Positions 32,451 to 41,515 of a stretch of 64,000 nt of DNA are shown here, piece after piece. Each line of letters begins with the position of its first letter. Position 1 is the stretch's first letter. The notes beneath the pieces are model-generated. The model made no database searches, had not been told where the DNA came from, and worked only from the letters and a program-made list of their open reading frames with translations. Origin of the DNA: Medakamo hakoo (lineage: Eukaryota; Chlorophyta; Trebouxiophyceae; Coccomyxaceae). The position numbers and the translations under genes were made by a program. The stretch is from positions 248,001-312,000 of the forward strand of contig CP089455.1 of the NCBI GenBank assembly GCA_026636295.1, given 5' to 3'.

Positions 32451-33374
32451 TCAAGTGTCGGTCGCCCGCCGCTCCACGCCCAGCCACTCCTTGGCCTTTT
32501 CGTAGAGCGCAAACCGGGCCCCGCTCTGCGGCGCGATCTTGAGCACGGCCGCACCCCACCCGCGGTACAGCCCGCCCACGCCGCCGGCCAACACCCGCCG
32601 CGCCGCGTCGACCAGCCCGGCGCCCTGCGCCCGCCCCGGCATCTGCGTCCGCCGGCGCAGCGTGTCCAGCGGGTACAAGGCGGTGAGGGCCAGGCCGCCG
32701 GCCGTCGCGCCCAGGGCGACGGACTCCAGCGCATGCGGGGCCGCGTTGGTGGCGCCCCGCCTGGCCCGGGCGGCCGAGCTCAGCGCGTCGAACGACGCGA
32801 GGTGCAGCGCGGAAAAGGGGGCGGCCGCCGCCAGCGCCGTGCCCAAGCCTTGGAACAGGCCGCGCGGCCCCTCCGCCACCACAATGCCGCGCAGCGTGGC
32901 TCCAAAGCGAGGCGGCCCCGGGCCCGGCAGCGCCATGCGCAGGCGGAGGAGGTCGAGCGGGTGGGCGACGGCCGTCGCGGCACAGCCCGCGGCCGCGCCC
33001 GCGGCCAGGCGGGCGGGCGTGGACGGCGCCGCGTCGCTGCCGCCACTCACCCACGCCCGCTTCAGCGCGTCGTGGACGGCGAGCTGGGTGGCTGAGTACG
33101 GCACGGCGCGCAGGCAGGAGGCGGCGTTGCCCCGCCACAGTGACGCCGGGCCTTCAGCCCGGGCCAGGGCGGCCACCGCCCGCCAGGGCGGCGGGCGGCG
33201 CGCCGGCGGCGAGGCGGCAGCCTGCCCGCTCACTTGCGCCAACAGCTTGACGCGGTCCAAGGGCGCGACGATGGTGCGGGCGGCCGCGCCGGCCGCGCCG
33301 CCCGCCAGGGCGAGGAGGTGGCCGTCGGAGGACAGGCGGGTCGTGGGCGGGCGGTGGGCCGCGTCTGTGGGCAT
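32451..33374 (-). CDS. SLC25 family mitochondrial-type carrier
   Basis: Single exon, 307 residues, the normal carrier length. There are three repeats with the PX[DE]XX[KR] signatures PLDRVK (about residue 38), PLDLLR (about residue 140) and PLDTLR (about residue 240). Each opens an odd-numbered transmembrane helix and is followed by a Gly-rich matrix segment such as EGPASLWRGNAASCLR, EGPRGLFQGLGTAL and GGVGGLYRGWGAAVLK. The first repeat's GGAAGAAARTIVAPLDRVKLLAQ resembles carriers of adenine nucleotides and CoA (SLC25A16/42, TAAC-like), so such a substrate is likely but not proven. It transports a solute across an organelle inner membrane. It is convergent with the F-box gene (250 bp apart). 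Confidence 0.88.
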   Translation of the reverse strand: MPTDAAHRPPTTRLSSDGHLLALAGGAAGAAARTIVAPLDRVKLLAQVSGQAAASPPARRPPPWRAVAALARAEGPASLWRGNAASCLRAVPYSATQLAVHDALKRAWVSGGSDAAPSTPARLAAGAAAGCAATAVAHPLDLLRLRMALPGPGPPRFGATLRGIVVAEGPRGLFQGLGTALAAAAPFSALHLASFDALSSAARARRGATNAAPHALESVALGATAGGLALTALYPLDTLRRRTQMPGRAQGAGLVDAARRVLAGGVGGLYRGWGAAVLKIAPQSGARFALYEKAKEWLGVERRATDT

Positions 33375-33894
33375 GGTCCGAGGGGGGGGGTGGGGGCAGG
33401 CGGAGGCCCGGCGGCGACGGTGCAAAAAAACTTTGGGGCGTCGTCGGGGCGCTCAGGGCACAATGTGCGTCTTTGAGTGGAATGCAGTGGGTGCAATTGT
33501 TTCTACTGCGCCTGGGAGGGTGAGAAGGAAGGTGGCGGGAGGGTGCGCGAGGCTGGGCGGCGGCTGTTTGTTTCTTCGGCAGAGCGCGGTCCGGCCCCAT
33601 GCGGCCGAGTCTCGGCCGGTGTGAGCGCGCCGGCCGACGCTGGTTCGCCCCCATCACTCTTCACACTTTGTTTTCTGCACGCCCGCCGCGGCCACACCCG
33701 GCTGCAACCCGCCGCCGCCACGCACACCAGGCTGCGGGAGTGTGTGTGTGACCCAGCCTCAGCGTGAGAGCTGGGTGACGGGAAAGGCAGCGCCGCCCCG
33801 GTGCGCGGAACGCCCCCCACCACACTCACGCCAACACAGCGCGCGCGCGTGCGCGCTTCGACCTCGCGCCCCGCCGCCGCCCCCATCACAACCC
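33375..33894. promoter_or_regulatory. Divergent promoter region, carrier / chlorophyll b reductase
   Basis: 520 bp between divergent starts. GC-rich, with a GT-alternating stretch near 33740 and CCCAC runs. No RNA gene, TATA box or repeat family was recognised. Confidence 0.45.
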
Positions 33895-35304
33895 ATGCGC
33901 CCCACTCCTCTCACCCGGGCCTACAAGGCCGGCGGCGAGGGCAGCAAAGCCCAGCGGCCACGCAAGCAGGCGGCCGCGCCACCACCGCCGCGCCCGCTGG
34001 TCCTCCCGTCCCTGCGCGTCCCGCTCCCACGCCCCGTCGGCGAGCCGGCTGAAGAGGAGACACCACCACCCGCGCCGCCACCCCAGGCCTCAACCGTCCT
34101 CGCCCGCCCCGTCGCCTTAATAGCCGCCTCCTCAATCGTCATGCAGGCCGCGGCCGCGCTCGCGGGCGGCCCACCCGGCTTGGACATCACGCTGGCCACC
34201 GGCCCCGCGGCCGTGGGCGCTGCTCTGGGCTTGACCTACGCGGCCGTCGACGGCCTGGCCGCGCGCACCGCCTGGGCCGTGCCGGCGACCCCGCTCCGCG
34301 TCTTCATCACCGGCGGCAGCCGGGGCTTGGGCCGCGCGCTGGCCCGGGAATTCGCGCGGGCTGGAGACGCCGTCGTGCTGACGTCCCGGTCCGCGGTGGC
34401 GGCGCGTGCGGCCGCGGCCGAACTCACGGCGGAGCTGGCCGCCGCGCACCCAGGCCGCGCGCCGCCGGCCATCACCGGCGTCGCGTGCGACGTGGCCGAC
34501 CCCGAGTCTGTCGCGCGGGCCGTCGCGGCCGCCGTCTCTGCCCTGGGCGGCCGCATCGACGCCCTGATCAACAACGCCGGCACGGCGCCGCCGGGTGGCG
34601 CCCGCCCGCTCGCGTCCACGCCGCCGGCCGACCTCGCGCGCGTCGTCGCGACCAACCTCGCCGGCGTCGCCGTCGTGTGCGCGGCGGTGTTGGAGGTCAT
34701 GTCCTCCCAGCCGGGCGGCGGCCACATCTGGAATGTGGACGGCGCCGGCGCGGGCGGCCGGGCCCAGCCCGGCTTCGGCGTCTACTCCGCGGCCAAGGCG
34801 GGCGTCGCCTCCCTGACGAAAACGCTCGCGGCCGAGGTCGGTGCCGCGGGCCTGCCCGTGGGCGTGCACACGCTCTCGCCCGGCATGGTCCTCACGCCCC
34901 TGCTGCTGGACGGCGCGCCCGCGGCCGTCAAGGCCACCGGCTTCAACATTTTCGCGGAACAGCCCGAAAACGCGGCGGCGTACATCGTCCCGCGCGCCCG
35001 GTCCGCGATGGCAGGGCGGGGCGTCCGGTCGACGGCCGTCCGCGTCCTGACGCCGGCGTCCGCGGTCGGCCGCCTCTTGGCCGCGCCCTTCCGCCGCCGC
35101 CGCTTCTTCGACGACGACGGCGAGCCGCTGTACCCCCTGTCCGACAGCGAGCGGCTGTACGGGCCGTCGACGGCGGCGGCCGCGGCGCGCGAGGCGGGGC
35201 GGGCCGCCGCGCGCAGCCGTGGCCTGGCGCTGTCGTACGCCACGTCCATGGCCGCCGGCTTCCTACTGCTGGCGGCCGGCCTGTTGCCGGACTGGGTCAA
35301 GTGA
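33895..35304 (+). CDS. Chlorophyll b reductase (NYC1/NOL-type short-chain dehydrogenase), plastid
   Basis: Single exon, 469 residues. The basic, Pro/Ala-rich start fits a transit peptide. A hydrophobic stretch (residues about 75-110) may be membrane-associated. The SDR core begins VFITGGSRGLGRALAREFARAGDAVVLTSRS, the NYC1/NOL nucleotide-binding pattern, with the Gly-rich loop near residue 140. INNAGTAP, GGHIWNVDGAGAGG and the catalytic YSAAK (about residue 296) follow, then LHTLSPGMVLTPLLLDG and FNIFAEQPENAA. The FDDDGEPLYP tail also matches NYC1. It reduces chlorophyll b to 7-hydroxymethyl chlorophyll a, the first step of light-harvesting complex degradation, at the thylakoid. The C-terminus has a further hydrophobic helix (SMAAGFLLLAAGLLPDWV), which argues for the membrane-bound NYC1 form. 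Confidence 0.9.
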   Translation: MRPTPLTRAYKAGGEGSKAQRPRKQAAAPPPPRPLVLPSLRVPLPRPVGEPAEEETPPPAPPPQASTVLARPVALIAASSIVMQAAAALAGGPPGLDITLATGPAAVGAALGLTYAAVDGLAARTAWAVPATPLRVFITGGSRGLGRALAREFARAGDAVVLTSRSAVAARAAAAELTAELAAAHPGRAPPAITGVACDVADPESVARAVAAAVSALGGRIDALINNAGTAPPGGARPLASTPPADLARVVATNLAGVAVVCAAVLEVMSSQPGGGHIWNVDGAGAGGRAQPGFGVYSAAKAGVASLTKTLAAEVGAAGLPVGVHTLSPGMVLTPLLLDGAPAAVKATGFNIFAEQPENAAAYIVPRARSAMAGRGVRSTAVRVLTPASAVGRLLAAPFRRRRFFDDDGEPLYPLSDSERLYGPSTAAAAAREAGRAAARSRGLALSYATSMAAGFLLLAAGLLPDWVK

Positions 35305-35689
35305 CGAGCTGGGTGGAGGGAGGCGCTCTCCGACCGGCGAGAGGCTTTGCGTCAGGCGTCGGCCGGGCGTGTGTGTGTGTGTGTTTTCGTTTTTCGTTTG
35401 ATGATAAATGATGGTCGTGTGCGCGCTGGCGCCCATTTTCGCCGGCGTCGCCCGCCCTTGCATATTTGAAGTTCGTGTGTGTGTGTGTGTGTGTTTGTAC
35501 TTTTTTTGTATCATCAGGTGTGTGCGCGTCCACTCGCGCGGGAGTTTCGTTCCCGCGGGCCGGCCGTGCGTTTGTTTGTTTTTTGTGGTGTGGTTTGTAT
35601 CTCGAAAAAATGTCTTTCCATCCTCTGTCCCTTCGTTTTTGCACTCGCCCTTCGAACCTTCTCTCCCACAAACCCCACGCCAACTTCGT
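35305..35689. other. Convergent 3' flanks with GT tracts
   Basis: 385 bp between the chlorophyll b reductase stop and the stop of the minus-strand EF-hand-like gene. It is less GC-rich than its surroundings, with two GT runs (about 35369-35382 and 35475-35492) and several T-runs. No gene seen. Confidence 0.7.
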
Positions 35690-36986
35690 CTACAACAGCA
35701 TATCCAGGCTGCCCGGCAAGTGCTGAAACCCGGGCCCGGTCTCCTTTGGGTGGCGGCGCAGCCACATCGCCAGCGGGCTGCGCGACGCGACTTCGGAGCC
35801 TTCCACCGCGGCCAGGAAGTCGTCGACGGAGACGCCGGCGCCGTGGACGTCCAGGGCGTCGAGGATCGTCGCGACGGCCGGCCCGTCCAACGGCCGCCCT
35901 CCGGACGCCGCCGCCATGGCGCCGCGGAACTCGTCCGCGTTCAGGTGGCCGCGGCCGGCCTTGTCGTACGCGTGGAACAAGGACACGAGCGCGGCCCGGC
36001 GGCGGGAGACGTCGGAGGGCGACGACGCAGCAGGGGGGGCTGGGGAGGCCTCGCGCCCTTCGCGGTCGCGGGCCTCGCACTCGCGGCGCTGGGCCAGGGC
36101 CGCGACGAAGGACGGCACGCCGCCCGCGTACAGCAGGGACTTGACGAACGCTTCGAAGCGGTCTAGGTCGTCGCACGCGCCGGCCGGTGACGCGCGCGCG
36201 CCGCGCGCGCCGCCGACGGTCGGGTCGACGCCGCACGCGGCGCCGGCGGCGGCCGTCGTGCTTTTAAAGTACTCCAGCGCGTCCTCGCACACCGCGGCTT
36301 CGGCGGACCCGGCGGGCAGGCGGGCGCAGTAGGCAGCCACCTCCTCGCCCGCGCGCGCGAGGACGGTCGGCGGCGGGGCCGCGCGCTCTTCCGGGGACAG
36401 GCACAGCTTGTGCGGCGGCAGGTACGGTTCGGGGACGGAAGAGAGCGACGGGTAATGCGGTTGCTTCTTCTTCTTCTTGCGGTGGTGGTGGTGGGACTGG
36501 TGTGTGCGAGTGTGTGTTCAGGGCGACGACGGAGGGCGGCGTGAGGGTGGAGTGAGGGGCCGGCGGAGGGCGGCGGGAGGGTGGAGTGAAGGGGCCGGCG
36601 GGTCGCCGCGCGCGCGCCGAGCGCATGGGGGGTTGGCGCGCGCGTTCCGAAACTCGTGCTGGGGCAGGCTCGAGCCTGCCGCGGCCTTCCGACACACACA
36701 CCCGCTCCGCAGCAGGCAAGCCCGCACCCCCGAAGGCTGGCCCCGCGGGTGGCAGGCGCGATGGCCGGGCCGGCGCGACCTCCCCCACGCAACTGAGCGC
36801 TTCCCGCACGCGCTGTCGCACATGGCCGGGGCCCGCCGCCCCACGAGTCGGCCGCCGCTCACTCACCTTTTCCGCTCCTTCACCAGCGGGGCTGGTGGCC
36901 GCACAGGGCGGCCGCGGCCCCGCCCGGCGGCCGTGGCGGGTGGGTGCGGCCACGGGCCGGGACAGGCGGAGCGGCGTCGCGAGCAT
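35690..36986 (-). CDS. Predicted plastid protein with degenerate EF-hand pair
   Basis: Two exons (36986-36867 and 36496-35690), about 308 residues. Exon 1 (MLATPLRLSRPVAAPTRHGR...) is a good transit-peptide sequence and ends in phase 0 at GTGAGT. Exon 2 begins SHHHHRKKKKKQPHYPSLSSVPEPYLPPHKLCLSPEER; an in-frame stop just upstream forces a splice there. Later parts are VCEDALEYFKSTTAAAG, DRFEAFVKSLLYAGGVPSFVAAL, then two EF-hand-like helix-loop-helices: HAYDKAGRGHLNADEFRGAM and ALDVHGAGVSVDDFLAAV. The loops lack most Ca-binding acids, and the second is one residue short, so Ca binding is unlikely. I do not recognise the family. The first exon is inferred from frame continuity only. It is divergent from the DNA glycosylase, with 76 bp between ATGs. 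Confidence 0.65.
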
Positions 36987-37062
36987 GTTTTTTTTTCTCT
37001 CGAGGCTTTGTCGCGTCTGTGTGACGACCGACGGCCAGAGGCGCGACCTGGGGCAGGCACGC

Positions 37063-37965
37063 ATGCCCGCCTCCTCCAAACGGCCCGCGCCCGCGACGGT
37101 CACGGGCCCGCCCACGGCCACACTCGCCACCCGCGAGGGAGGACGCATGCCCGCCTCCAAACGGCCCGCGCCCTCGACGGTCAAGGGCCCGCCCACGCCC
37201 GCTAAGCCGGCGGCGGTGGGAGGCCGTGCGCCGCCGATGCCTCCCCCGCTGGCCTGGACGCCCGCGTCGCTGGCTGCCGCCGCCGACCGGCTGGCCGCCC
37301 TGCACCCGACGCTCGCCGCCCTGCGCGCCGCCCACGGCGTCCCCACCGCCCGCCTGCTGCCCGTGCCTCCGTCCGACCATTTCGGCACGCTGGCCCGCGC
37401 GATTGTGGGCCAGCAAGTCAGCGGCGCGGCGGCCGCGACCATCCACTCGCGCGTCCTGGCCGCGGCGGGCACGGCGGAGGCGCCCCGGTCCGGCAACCCG
37501 CCGACCACGCTGCTGACGCCGCAGGCCGTCGCGTCCACGCCGACGGAGGCGTTGCGGGCGGCGGGCCTGTCCGAGCGCAAGGCTGGCTACGTCAAAGCCC
37601 TGGCGGCCGCGTTCACGACTGGTGGCCACCTGGCCGACGTCGACCTGTCCGCCCTGGACGGCCCGACCCTGGCGGCCCGCCTGACCGCCGTGCCCGGCGT
37701 CGGCGCCTGGACGGCCGACATGTTTGCCATCTTCGCGCTGGGCCGCCCGGACGTCCTGCCGGTGGGCGACCTGGGCATTCGCAAGGGCGTCGCGGCCCTG
37801 TTCCAGCTGGGCGGGACCGGCCTGCCAAACGCGGAGACGATGGAACGGCTGACGGCGGAGTGGGCGCCGCACAGGTCGCTGGCGTGTTGGTGGCTGTGGC
37901 GGCTGGCGAGCGAGGGTGGTGGTGGCGGGAGTGGTGGTGGGCGGAAGAAGCGGCGCAAGGTGTAG
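37063..37965 (+). CDS. AlkA/MAG-type DNA-3-methyladenine glycosylase (HhH-GPD)
   Basis: Single exon, 300 residues. An N-terminal tail contains a duplicated peptide (MPASSKRPAPATVTGPPT, then MPASKRPAPSTVKGPPT). The glycosylase fold starts at about residue 65. It includes FGTLARAIVGQQVSGAAAATI (the conserved I..QQ.S helix), GLSERKAGYVKALA and the helix-hairpin-helix LTAVPGVGAWTADMFAIFALGRPDVLPVGDLGIRKG, with the catalytic Asp in VGDLG. WAPHRSLACWWLWR closes the fold as in AlkA. It removes alkylated bases in base excision repair. The C-terminal GRKKRRKV is a nuclear localisation-type signal. The ATG at 37063 was preferred over upstream codons because the region before it has no protein character. 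Confidence 0.92.
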   Translation: MPASSKRPAPATVTGPPTATLATREGGRMPASKRPAPSTVKGPPTPAKPAAVGGRAPPMPPPLAWTPASLAAAADRLAALHPTLAALRAAHGVPTARLLPVPPSDHFGTLARAIVGQQVSGAAAATIHSRVLAAAGTAEAPRSGNPPTTLLTPQAVASTPTEALRAAGLSERKAGYVKALAAAFTTGGHLADVDLSALDGPTLAARLTAVPGVGAWTADMFAIFALGRPDVLPVGDLGIRKGVAALFQLGGTGLPNAETMERLTAEWAPHRSLACWWLWRLASEGGGGGSGGGRKKRRKV

Positions 37966-37984
37966 CACGGATTTTGCCCAAGCG

Positions 37985-38368
37985 AATGCTTCCACGGCCT
38001 CCACACCGCAAAAGCGCCAGGAAACAGGGGCAGTCCTGCAAAATAAAAATGGAAAAAAATGATGCAAAAAGAAAACACACGGGTGGCCACCCGTCCGTCG
38101 ACTCGCACCACGGCCGTGTATGGAAATATTGCCGCGTCCAAACTTATTCATCGGATAGCCAACGTCAAGGAGCACGTCTGGTGGGAGTTTGGTGGGGTAT
38201 GCACGGGCGGAAAAGCAAAAAAAATGCAAAAAATCCGCGGCCTACAGGATTTGACCTGTGCATCTCTCGATATGACATGACCCAGAACTTTTTCACATCC
38301 ACGCCGTCAAGGCGTGAATGGAAGTGAAGATAACTTCAAGTTTCGGTTTGAGTTCACCCCTTAACCGC
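37985..38368. repeat. Left arm of inverted repeat (copy of tRNA-Ser(CGA) and its 3' flank)
   Basis: Reverse complement of 40878-41264 at roughly 97-98% identity by eye over about 385 bp, with small indels. It starts 20 bp after the glycosylase stop and carries the 3' part of the tRNA gene (separate entry). The other arm has the complete tRNA, so this arm is probably the derived copy. Confidence 0.93.
38236..38368 (-). pseudogene. tRNA-Ser(CGA) pseudogene, 5'-truncated
   Basis: It matches the tRNA at 40864-41012 from about tRNA nucleotide 15 to the 3' end, including the intron. It lacks the 5' acceptor strand and the first half of the D arm. It has lost one base in the anticodon stem, the anticodon reads CAA-like instead of CGA, and it is one base short in the T loop. 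It cannot fold as a normal tRNA. Confidence 0.88.
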
Positions 38369-38496
38369 GCTGGCGCCGCGTGTGCGGGCGCCCAAACACG
38401 CCGCGTCCGGCCGGCCCCCCCGGCCGGCGGCGGGCGCGCCGTCCGGCGCGTCCCCACCCCCCCTCCCCTGAGTTTGTGAGACTGCACACGGCATGT
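38368..38496 (-). repeat. Fragments of thioesterase exon and its 3' flank
   Basis: 38368-38469 is nearly identical to the reverse complement of 42117-42222, part of exon 4 of the acyl-CoA thioesterase gene. It is followed directly by 38469-38496, similar to the reverse complement of 41444-41472 (3' flank of that gene). The order differs from that at the source, so the pieces were joined by rearrangement. The junction with the tRNA copy shares a few bases (CGC). Confidence 0.8.
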
Positions 38497-38917
38497 CGTC
38501 TGATGGTTTGTTTTATTCGACGGCCTGGCGTGGACGGGAGGGCGGCTGTGCTTTCTTCCAGGCGCAGGGGCCCTCCCCGCCCGACCGGCGCAAAAATACT
38601 CTCCCTTCGCCGCGCGCGTCCGTCTGCGCCCACTTCAACCCTCCGCAGCCCAGGTGCGCACGCTCGTCCGGGCTTCCCCCCCGTGAAAGATAAAAGACAA
38701 GGCATCGGAGAAGGCATTTTCATCTCTCTCCATTGAAAAAAAAAAAGGCACTCTCTCCGCAAACACACGTGAAAAAAGCAAGGGGGGGGGGGGGAGAAGG
38801 GAAAGGAAAAAAAGGTACCCCAAAAAAACTCTCCCTCCATCCCTCCCCCATCTCCACCCCGCACGCACGCACGACCGACGGCCTCAAGCGCCACCGCCAC
38901 CCGCCCGAGCCTGCCGC
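38497..38917. other. 3' flank of the 38918-39307 gene
   Basis: 421 bp with A- and T-runs (for example a G12 run near 38780 flanked by A-rich sequence). It is more AT-rich than the surrounding DNA. No gene or RNA seen. Confidence 0.5.
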
Positions 38918-39307
38918 TCAGCCGCGGGCCACTGCACGAGCCGTCCGCTTCGCCTCCGCCGCCGCGGCACGGATCGCACCCAACTCTGCCTTTTCTTCCT
39001 GCGTCGCCAGACGAAACCGACTCGCAGAGTCCATGACGGCACCAATTTTCTCCTGCGACAGGTGACCTTTTTTGGCCTGGTTGACGGCTTCCTTCACTGT
39101 TTTCTGATTCCACTCGCTGTTCCGGTACGGGTGAATCCAGCGGCCTCGAGTCGTCTCGGCGTCTTGTTGGTTGAGCCACTCGGCCGCGTCGTAGGTTTCA
39201 TACGCCCCACCCACGGCATCATACGTGTCCGTGAAATCTCTTTCATGCAGCAAGGCGACGATGATTTCGTGCGGGGTGATGGACATGACTTCCGCGCCGA
39301 CCTGCAC
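38918..39307 (-). CDS. Hypothetical protein, 3' exon (5' end unresolved)
   Basis: An open exon whose translation has normal protein composition, unlike its shadows: GAEVMSITPHEIIVALLHERD, then YDAVGGAYETYDAAEWLNQQDAE, GRWIHPYRNSEWNQKTVKEAVNQAKKGHLSQEKIG, ending ARAVARG. A CAG acceptor at 39308-39310 sits after a pyrimidine-rich stretch, so coding may continue into an upstream exon that I could not place. If translation starts at the Met at 39286 the protein is 122 residues. I do not recognise the family. It is predicted soluble and mostly helical, with a charged C-terminal coil. The third codon positions and codon choice fit neighbouring genes. Confidence 0.6.
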   Translation of the reverse strand: MQVGAEVMSITPHEIIVALLHERDFTDTYDAVGGAYETYDAAEWLNQQDAETTRGRWIHPYRNSEWNQKTVKEAVNQAKKGHLSQEKIGAVMDSASRFRLATQEEKAELGAIRAAAAEAKRTARAVARG

Positions 39308-40863
39308 CTGCGGGGGATTGGGAGCGGGGCGGGCGGGGCGTGTGAGAGAGGAAAGGAAGAGGGAGGAGAAGAGGTGGAGTGCGGCGGCCCGCACGCCGCG
39401 CGCGGCGCGCGGCGAACGCCCGCCAATTCGCCCGCCGTCCACGATCCACGCAGACGCGTCCTTGCCCGCCCGGTCGCTGGGCCAGGAGCCACCAGAGCGG
39501 CTCCGACCACCCGCCCGTGGGGTTCAGCGGGGCCTCCCGCGCCGCCCGCTCCTTCCCGCCGCCGCTATGTCAAAACGACCGCGCGGCGTCGGCCGGGCCG
39601 AGAGGTTGAGGCCCGCGCGCGGGCGTGGGCAGCGCCGTCGCCGCGGCGTCCACCGCCGTCGCCCACACGGACGAATAGCCCAGCGTGTGGAACACCCGGC
39701 CAGGGGCGGGTGCGGGCGGGAAAGAGGCGTCTTCGGGCGTCGCGACGGCGGCCCGCAAAGCGGGGCGGAACCCACCCGGCGGCGGCGGCGCGGCGAGGCG
39801 CGGCGCGCTTTGCCGTCAAAGTAAGGCGGCGCGGCGGTGTGGCCTCACCTTGGATGAGTGGCGCGGGCGAGCTTGAGGTGGGTGCCGTGCCGCGGGGAGT
39901 GGGTGTGGGTGTGGGGGTGAGGGGCGGGGAGGGCGGCGGAAGGTGGGAGTGGGGAGAAAAAAAAGAAGTGGTGTGAGTGGGCGTGGGGCGTGGGCGGCGA
40001 GCGTTCTTTTTTTGCACCCACATCCCATCCACCCTCCTCCCACCACCACCCTCTTTTTTTTGACGGACGCGCGCACCCCGTGCCCACCCTTTTCTTTGTT
40101 TTTGGTGGCAGAACCCGGACTCTGAAGACGCCGGCCCTGCTTGCTGCCGTGCCGGGCGCGGTCGACGCGGTCGAAGCCGCCGCGCACGCGGGAACCAGCT
40201 GCGCCTGGAACCAGGGCTGCGCCCCGCCGCCAAAGGCCTGCCGGCCTCCTGGCGTGCGGGTGCGGGCGCACGCCTGGCCGCTCCTGACAGACAGCGTGTT
40301 CCTGGAAGACGTGACGGCGCGGGCGGAAGCTGTGCTGGCGGAAGGCGCGCGCACAAGGTTGCGGCCGCGGCCGCGGCGGCCCGACCTCGTCCTCGTCCGT
40401 CGTGGCCGCCGCCGCCGCCTGCGGCTGCACCTGAGCCTCGCGCGCGCGCGGCCGTGGGCGCGAGTGCCGCGCGTGCGTTTTTTTGGTGCGCGCGTGCCAA
40501 ACAAAGCTCGCGTTGACAGAGGGATTCGGGCCCAGCCGGGCGGCGGCGGGCGTGGGCCAGGTTGCAACCTGGTTTGTTTGCCGGGCGCGAAGGGACCTTC
40601 GCGCCCACCGTCGCTGGCCAACCTCCCGACGCCACCACGCCCATCCGTCCGCCCACTCCCACCCGCCCACCATCCTCCCACTGCTGCGCACGCGTGTGCC
40701 TTGCGCCCACCAGGTGGTGGGCGGGTCAGGATGGGAGCGGCGGACCGTGGTTCTGCGCTTCTGATGGCAGCTGTGAACAAGGTGCAGCTGAGAAGATCCA
40801 GGTGATCTTCTCTCTTTTTTATATATACCGTCGATTAATTCGTTTTTTAGAATAAACAAGCAT
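39308..40863. other. Unassigned stretch with coding-like fragments
   Basis: About 1.56 kb where no complete gene could be built. On the minus strand a GC3-rich frame (about 39800-39570) reads ATPEDASFPPAPAPGRVFHTLGYSSVWATAVDAAATALP and then stops. On the plus strand a GC3-rich frame after a possible acceptor at about 40111 reads AVPGAVDAVEAAAHAGTSCAWNQGC and LTDSVFLEDVTARAEAVLAEGAR. Neither has a start, and neither joins to the next open segment by good splice sites. They may be pieces of genes carried in by the same rearrangements that built the inverted repeat, or exons I cannot connect. Confidence 0.45.
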
Positions 40864-41012
40864 GCGGCTTTGCCCGAGCGGTTAAGGGGTGACACTCGAA
40901 CCGAAACTTGAAGTTATCTTCACTTCCATTCACGCCTTGACGGCGTGGATGTGAAAAAGTTCTGGGTCATGTCATATCGAGAGATGCACAGGTTCAAATC
41001 CTGTAGGCCGCG
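40864..41012 (+). tRNA. tRNA-Ser(CGA) with 68-nt intron
   Basis: The acceptor strand GCGGCTT pairs with AGGCCGC (one G-T), with discriminator G. The D arm is CCC/GGG with a GAGCGGTTAA loop. The anticodon stem TGACA pairs with TGTCA around a loop with anticodon CGA. The intron 40901-40968 sits between positions 37 and 38, the standard place. A type-II variable arm (ATC-GAGA-GAT) and a T arm (ACAGG-TTCAAAT-CCTGT) complete an 81-nt mature tRNA. The A and B box sequences are intact. It decodes UCG serine codons, which will be heavily used in so GC-rich a genome. T-runs after the 3' end serve as a Pol III terminator. Confidence 0.93.
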
Positions 41013-41264
41013 GATTTTTTGCATTTTTTTTGCTTTTCCGCCCGTGCATACCCCACCAAACTCCCACCAGACGTGCTCCTTGACGTTGGCTATCCGATGA
41101 ATAAGTTTGGACGCGGCAATATTTCCATACACGGCCGTGGTGCGAGTCGACGGACGGGTGGCCACCCGTGTGTTTTCTTTTTGCATCATTTTTTTCCATT
41201 TTTATTTTGCAGGACTGCCCCTGTTTCCTGGCGCTTTTGCGGTGTGGAGGCCGTGGAAGCATTT
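40878..41264. repeat. Right arm of inverted repeat
   Basis: Starts inside the tRNA-Ser(CGA) D arm and runs about 250 bp past its 3' end. It is the reverse complement of 37985-38368. The arms are separated by about 2.5 kb. Confidence 0.93.
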
Positions 41265-41515
41265 GCGTGTGGGGACGGGGCGGAAGGGGGGAGGGGAGGG
41301 TGGACGGCAGGACGGCGGGCGGGGGTGGTGGTGTGTGGTGGGGGTGTGAGGGTGGTGGTGCTGGAGGCTGCGCGCCTCTCACACCCCCCACGCCGCCCAC
41401 CGCGCCGGCTGCAACCCCCGCCGCCACGGTGCCTGGTGTGGAAACTTGCCGTGTGCCGGTCTCACAAACTCACCTGCTCAGTCTTACAATGGGTAAACGC
41501 CCCTCCCACCGCCAT
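41013..41515. other. tRNA 3' flank and thioesterase 3' flank
   Basis: 503 bp between the tRNA and the thioesterase stop. The first half is the repeat arm. The second half is GGT/CCCA-rich and includes the source of the 38469-38496 fragment. No gene seen. Confidence 0.7.

Noticed and set aside
37985-41264. The inverted repeat as a DNA transposon with terminal inverted repeats
   Set aside because: The arms contain a host tRNA gene and host flank, no transposase lies between, and the extra joined pieces come from the neighbouring gene, so rearrangement explains it better.
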